From positions 6,572,001-6,636,000 of the forward strand of contig CM060200.1 in assembly GCA_030562195.1 (NCBI GenBank): a stretch of DNA of 64,000 bases, in the 5' to 3' direction. Source of the DNA: Nipponacmea schrenckii. Lineage: Eukaryota; Mollusca; Gastropoda; Lottiidae. The stretch's first letter is position 1. Every line of letters starts with the position of its first letter. The notes under the pieces were generated by a model. It ran no database searches. It was not told the origin of the DNA and worked only from the letters and a program-made list of their open reading frames with translations. Positions 62,301 through 64,000 of the stretch are shown here, piece after piece. Both the position numbers and the translations under genes were made by a program.

Positions 62301-64000
62301 CCTGCTTAGAAATCTATAATTATCAATTTTCTTAACGTCAATATCAGTCGATATTCATTTGATAATATAATTATTCTATTATATATTATATTTGATTATA
62401 ATTACCAACCTTTATCAGTTGAAAATCATGAATAGAACAAGGATATCCCAAGTGTATTGGGCTGACAGATTTTGATAAGATAACTTGGCAACAGCAGTGA
62501 TGTGAAATAAAAATAAGGCGACTATTGAAAACGGACAACGCCATGAATTGTGCAGTGAGGTTTTGCCAACCAATGGCATTAGCCTACTCTTTTTCTTTAC
62601 TTTACTGTCGAGAGATCTTTTAATGAATTTTAAAGAGGTTTTTAATTGTATATGTGTACTAGGGTAGCTGAATGCATCAAATTTGCAATATTCAATTTTC
62701 AGTCAGATCTATGTGGACGTGGACAGCCTGTAGAACACGGGACCTGGGTTAATTGTCACTTCTGTACAACTAAACGCCTTTTCCATGACATCTCCTCCGA
62801 CCTGCATCAATGGCATGGGAAAACCATGTCTAATTATAAGTTTTCATAGATGTAATTTATCGACTTCACTTTTAAGATCACTTGAGCATACAGAGTTCAA
62901 ATCAATAAAGATATGACATCATATTCACGAACATCCAGCGTTAATCACTTACATTTCTCGTATGGAAATTTGTAATTAATATTAAATACTTATAAATAAA
63001 TAATTTCTAGAAAGGTAAAAAGTAAAAGGAATATGTAAGCGAGGTACCAATAAGCTCTTGGAATCACATATACAATATTAACCTACATAAATATAGTTTT
63101 TTCTTGATAGAAATGGGAATTTGAAATATATCTTGTGTTCTGTGTTCTTTATTAATAGTTATGGGATAAATGATATTAAAAAATGTTTAAATTGATCTAA
63201 ACCTTCCTAAACCTTTTCTGAAATAATTACAATTGAACCATCATATTACATTTTGGAAGGGTAATTTTATTATGATATAATAATCACGATATGACTGGGA
63301 TAAATATCACGGTACATCGTGATCATAACAGATAAAAACATATCCCATATTTATATAATTATACGTTTCATCTTGCATAGGGAATATGCATGTATTTCAT
63401 TTGAGCCGCTGCATGGTTCAAGTAAAAACCCTCCCACAAAGAGACTATGATGTACATAAAAGAAATTGCTAAAACATGGACGTTAGAAGAAAACTGTATG
63501 TGGTTTCCCAGTGTAAGTTAAGGAAATACATGTAATGTCAATCTTGTCATATCCTGAATTTGTATTTCTACCATATCTAAAAGGTCTTTACATAATTTCA
63601 ATTAAACAAAAAGCTTGAACCTCATATAAGCATGAAAACTAAATTCCCATGAAGGTACAAACTTTGATGTCCTGATTTAAAGCATCAGCCTTTGTAAAGA
63701 GTCAAACAATAGTTTATTTTACGACAATTATTTCGTTAATAGAGACATTATTATAATGAAATATAGGAAATGTCCTACCTTTTAACATCACCTATTATTT
63801 CTGATTAACCCGATATAGACCATCTATGACTATTATATAGCACAGATTTGATGTGGGTTTCATTGGCATCGTGTCAGTTTCAGTAAGGAGTAACTTTTAC
63901 TCTTAATTGCTAATTACTTTGAAATATCGGTTAGTTTAAGTTAATATAGTCTATACATACATTGCTATTTTTAATAACACCAAGTAACAGGTTAATATGA
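59383..64000. other. Upstream region of the receptor gene; no gene recognised
   Basis: 4.6 kb of AT-rich sequence. The receptor promoter and any 5' UTR exon should lie at its left side, but no motif stands out. Open frames (for example 61168-61353 and 62646-62849) have no recognisable content; the second runs through a SINE. The SINE copy at 62553-62830 is the only defined element. Confidence 0.35.
62553..62830 (-). mobile_element. SINE copy on the minus strand, with an internal insertion
   Basis: On the minus strand it shares 'gatgcaggtcgga', 'catggaaaa', 'aggcgt', 'ctacaggctgt', 'agatctctcgacagt' and 'gagtaggctaatgcc' with the full SINE at 36408-36781, in the same order. About 110 extra bases lie between the 'acaggctgt' and 'aagatc' blocks. 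The tRNA-like head is missing. Confidence 0.75.

Noticed and set aside
62646..62849. 67-codon plus-strand frame
   Set aside because: Antisense through a SINE copy.

Overview
The window is animal nuclear DNA: AT-rich, intron-rich genes with canonical GT-AG splice sites, orthologous to human genes. The transposon content points to a mollusc, probably a gastropod. The clearest sign is a set of pearl-type Helentron relatives with a 161-bp core repeat, a GTCC microsatellite and a 3' hairpin. The species cannot be named from the sequence.

Layout. (1) 491-1936, minus: an F-box protein. (2) 4493-5691, minus: SREK1IP1; 6855-12579, plus: CWC27. Both are spliceosome-associated and lie head to head, as in human 5q12.3. 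(3) 15609-28460, plus: a JAK-family gene (FERM, SH2-like, pseudokinase, tyrosine kinase) with a 2-kb satellite and nested transposons in its introns. No exon with the catalytic HRD and DFG motifs is visible. (4) 30525-52327, plus: EPS15, with three EH domains, a coiled coil, a DPF tail and two homologous alternative last exons. (5) 37713-44921, minus, nested inside EPS15 intron 10: a FAM187-like gene (Ig, WSxC-type segment, Ig, TM) whose first coding exon carries about 1,000 residues of tandem repeats. (6) 54020-59382, minus: a prostaglandin E receptor (EP4-like) GPCR. (7) 59383-64000: no gene recognised; one SINE copy.

The most unusual region is the FAM187-like gene. Its ectodomain has grown by tandem duplication (eight 21-residue units, then about 15 units of 56-62 residues). 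It contains a furin-type site, and one repeat carries a compensated double frameshift. A 41-bp minisatellite in its next-to-last gap is built from the end of its own exon plus the 5' splice site. The second is the JAK gene: donor and acceptor phases around the gap do not match, so an exon of length 3n+2 is missing from exactly the intron that holds two transposons.

Intergenic and intronic DNA is dominated by short non-autonomous elements: a TA-flanked MITE, a MITE ending in AAGGGATAC, a long-TIR element, a tRNA-derived SINE with a perfect 14-bp target duplication, a TIR element with a tRNA-like core, a foldback hairpin and three minisatellites.

Exon borders were placed by hand from reading frame, splice consensus and recalled family sequences; no alignment or search was run.
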